DNA of 32,188 nt, taken from assembly GCA_019119025.1 (NCBI GenBank), contig DWXV01000041.1, positions 1 through 32,188 on the forward strand. Direction: 5' to 3'. The notes below the pieces were generated by a model, which was given only the letters and a program-made list of their open reading frames with translations, had not been told where the DNA came from and did not search any database. This document shows, piece by piece, positions 30,349 through 32,188 of this stretch (position 1 is the first letter of the stretch; each line of letters begins with the position of its first letter). The translations under genes were made by a program, and so were the position numbers. The DNA comes from Candidatus Allofournierella excrementigallinarum (GTDB taxonomy: Bacteria; Bacillota; Clostridia; Oscillospirales; Ruminococcaceae).

Positions 30349-32188
30349 ATGAATACAAACAAGTATACCCAAAAAACGCTGGAGGCGCTGCAAAGCGCCC
30401 AGCAGCTGGCCATCGAGTATCAGAACCAGGCGCTGGAGCCTGAGCACCTTCTGGCCGCGACTGCCAGCCAGCAGGACGGGCTCATCCCGCAGCTGCTGAT
30501 GAAGCTGGGCGTGGAGCCGGGCAACTTTGCCGCGGCTGCCGCCCAGAAGGTGGCGGCCCTGCCCCATGTGACGGGCTCGGGCCGTGAGCCGGACAAAATC
30601 TATATCTCGGCGGCCACCGACAAGGTGCTCACCGCCGCCGAGCACACCGCCGAAAGCATGAAGGACGAATACGTCAGCGTGGAGCACCTGTTCCTGGCGC
30701 TGATCGAGCAGCCCAATGAGGCGGTGCGGCAGGTGCTGCGCAGCTTCGGCATCGACAAGAACCGTTTTCTGGAGCAGCTTGCCACCGTGCGGGGCAGCCA
30801 GCGGGTGACCAGCGACCACCCGGAGGAGACCTACGACGCGCTGAAAAAGTACGGCCAGGACCTGGTGGAGCTGGCCCGCCAGCAGAAGCTGGACCCGGTG
30901 ATCGGCCGCGACACCGAAATTCGGAACGTCATCCGCATTCTGTCCCGCAAGCGCAAGAACAACCCCTGCCTCATCGGCGAGGCGGGCGTGGGCAAGACTG
31001 CCATTGCCGAGGGCCTGGCCCAGCGGATCGTGCGGGGCGACGTGCCGGAGAACCTGAAAAACCGCACCATCTTCAGCCTGGACATGGGCGCGCTGGTGGC
31101 GGGCGCGAAGTACCGGGGCGAGTTTGAGGAACGGCTCAAGAGCGTTCTGAACGAGGTGAAGAAGAGCGAAGGGCAGATCATCCTGTTCATCGACGAGCTG
31201 CACACCATCGTGGGCGCGGGCAAGACCGACGGCGCCATGGACGCGGGCAACCTGCTGAAGCCTCTGCTGGCCCGGGGCGAGCTGCACTGCATCGGCGCCA
31301 CCACCCTGGACGAGTACCGCCAGTACATCGAGAAGGACCCGGCCCTGGAGCGCCGGTTCCAGCCGGTGCAGGTGGACCAGCCCACGGTGGAGGACACCAT
31401 CTCCATCCTGCGCGGCCTGAAGGAGCGCTACGAGGTGTTCCACGGCGTGAAAATCCAGGACAGCGCCCTCATCGCGGCGGCCACCCTTTCCAACCGGTAC
31501 ATCACCGACCGTTTTCTGCCGGACAAGGCCATCGACCTGGTGGACGAAGCCTGCGCCATGATCCGCACCGAGATGGACTCCATGCCCTCGGAACTGGACG
31601 ACCTGCGCCGCAAGATCATGCAGCACGAAATTGAAGAGGCCGCCCTGAAGAAGGAGACCGACGCCTTGAGCGCCCAGCGGCTGGCGGCGCTGCAAAAAGA
31701 GCTGGCCGAAATGCGCGCGAAGTTCAGCGCCATGAAGGCCCAGTGGGACAACGAGAAGTCCAGCATCGGCAGCGTGCAGAGCCTGCGGGAGGAGATCGAA
31801 AAGACCAACGCGGCCATCGAAAAGGCCGAGCGGGAATACGACCTGAACAAGGCCGCCGAGCTGAAGTACGGCAAGCTGCCCCAGCTGCAAAAGCAGCTGG
31901 CGGAGCAGGAAAAGAAGGCGGAGGCCGCGGGCGAAAAGCAGGATAACCTGCTGCGAGACCGGGTCACCGACGAGGAGATCGCCCGCATCGTGGCCCGCTG
32001 GACCGGCATCCCCGTGGAGAAGCTGGTGGAGGGCGAGCGGGAAAAGCTGCTGGGCCTGGAGGACATCCTGCACAAGCGGGTCATCGGCCAGACGGAGGCC
32101 GTGCAGAAGGTCACCGAGGCCATCCTGCGCAGCCGGGCCGGCATCGCGGACCCGAACCGCCCCATCGGCAGCTTTTTGTTCCTGGGCC
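30349..32188 (+). CDS. clpB: ATP-dependent disaggregase ClpB, N-terminal part (3' end outside the window)
   Basis: 613 codons from ATG 30349 (GGGGGGA upstream) to the window edge; full ClpB is about 860-870 residues. The Clp N-domain repeats open with [20 protein letters not shown] and [12 protein letters not shown] domain 1 follows: Walker [17 protein letters not shown] (the usual GEPGVGKT has Ala for Pro), [10 protein letters not shown], Walker [15 protein letters not shown] and the arginine finger region [12 protein letters not shown] long coiled-coil middle domain, rich in Glu/Lys/Gln, runs from about residue 405 to 535. That domain identifies ClpB rather than ClpA or ClpC. The protein continues with [18 protein letters not shown] into AAA domain 2 at the edge. 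It works with DnaK to dissolve aggregates. Confidence 0.95.
   Translation, partial: MNTNKYTQKTLEALQSAQQLAIEYQNQALEPEHLLAATASQQDGLIPQLLMKLGVEPGNFAAAAAQKVAALPHVTGSGREPDKIYISAATDKVLTAAEHTAESMKDEYVSVEHLFLALIEQPNEAVRQVLRSFGIDKNRFLEQLATVRGSQRVTSDHPEETYDALKKYGQDLVELARQQKLDPVIGRDTEIRNVIRILSRKRKNNPCLIGEAGVGKTAIAEGLAQRIVRGDVPENLKNRTIFSLDMGALVAGAKYRGEFEERLKSVLNEVKKSEGQIILFIDELHTIVGAGKTDGAMDAGNLLKPLLARGELHCIGATTLDEYRQYIEKDPALERRFQPVQVDQPTVEDTISILRGLKERYEVFHGVKIQDSALIAAATLSNRYITDRFLPDKAIDLVDEACAMIRTEMDSMPSELDDLRRKIMQHEIEEAALKKETDALSAQRLAALQKELAEMRAKFSAMKAQWDNEKSSIGSVQSLREEIEKTNAAIEKAEREYDLNKAAELKYGKLPQLQKQLAEQEKKAEAAGEKQDNLLRDRVTDEEIARIVARWTGIPVEKLVEGEREKLLGLEDILHKRVIGQTEAVQKVTEAILRSRAGIADPNRPIGSFLFLG

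Noticed and set aside
30271-32073. 600-residue minus-strand ORF
   Set aside because: It is antisense to clpB, whose domains, CIRCE operator and promoter are unambiguous.

Overview
The window looks like ordinary chromosome from a GC-rich member of the Bacillota, most likely an anaerobic Clostridia/Oscillospirales-type gut bacterium. The grounds are strong AGGAGG-type ribosome binding sites, sigma-A promoters close to TTGACA-N17-TATAAT, a T-box leader, a CIRCE operator, a yybP-ykoY riboswitch, a SpoIID homologue, and GGGtGRT/IscU-like and ApbE-linked lipoprotein genes of the kind known from anaerobic Firmicutes. The genus is inferred only loosely. I see no tRNA, rRNA, transposase, phage gene or CRISPR array.

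Layout. 1-1141 (minus): an IscU-like scaffold gene followed by a GGGtGRT gene cut by the window edge, with a divergent 81-residue protein at 1502-1747. 1808-7216 (minus): an apparent operon of two tandem paralogous APC permeases, a UcpA-like SDR and a Gfo/Idh/MocA oxidoreductase. It is preceded by a structured leader with a terminator-like hairpin, and between the SDR and the oxidoreductase it carries a 324-bp, three-armed inverted-repeat element. 7523-10054: an OFA-type MFS transporter divergent from hisS. 10178-11524: a DUF378 protein and gap (GAPDH). 11740-13531: an orphan HATPase protein and a type I asparaginase. 13573-18626 (minus): citrate synthase translationally coupled to a membrane protein, then a P-type cation ATPase behind a manganese-type riboswitch. 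18763-21026: SpoIID, then (minus) a trigger-factor-like lipoprotein. 21248-23830: malic enzyme and the two subunits of class I fumarase. 23915-27233: a T-box with a UGG (Trp) specifier ahead of a trpXYZ-type ABC transporter. 27320-30073 (minus): ApbE, a duplicated-domain lipoprotein and a DUF3783 protein. 30349-end: clpB behind a CIRCE operator.

How the parts fit. Malic enzyme and fumarase link fumarate, malate and pyruvate, and citrate synthase sits nearby, so part of a branched TCA cycle is encoded here. The tRNA-Trp T-box supports tryptophan, or a close relative, as the substrate of the ABC transporter. The riboswitch supports Mn2+ export by the P-type ATPase. ApbE next to a secreted lipoprotein with two degenerate flavinylation-like motifs suggests extracytoplasmic flavoprotein biology.

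The observations most worth following up are: (a) a 21-codon upstream ORF with two Trp codons and its own Shine-Dalgarno between the Trp T-box and trpX, resembling the dual T-box/leader-peptide control of the Bacillus anti-TRAP operon; (b) the 324-bp three-armed element at 3136-3459; (c) the duplicated ASCT lipoprotein next to apbE; and (d) the terminator-containing leader of the permease operon.
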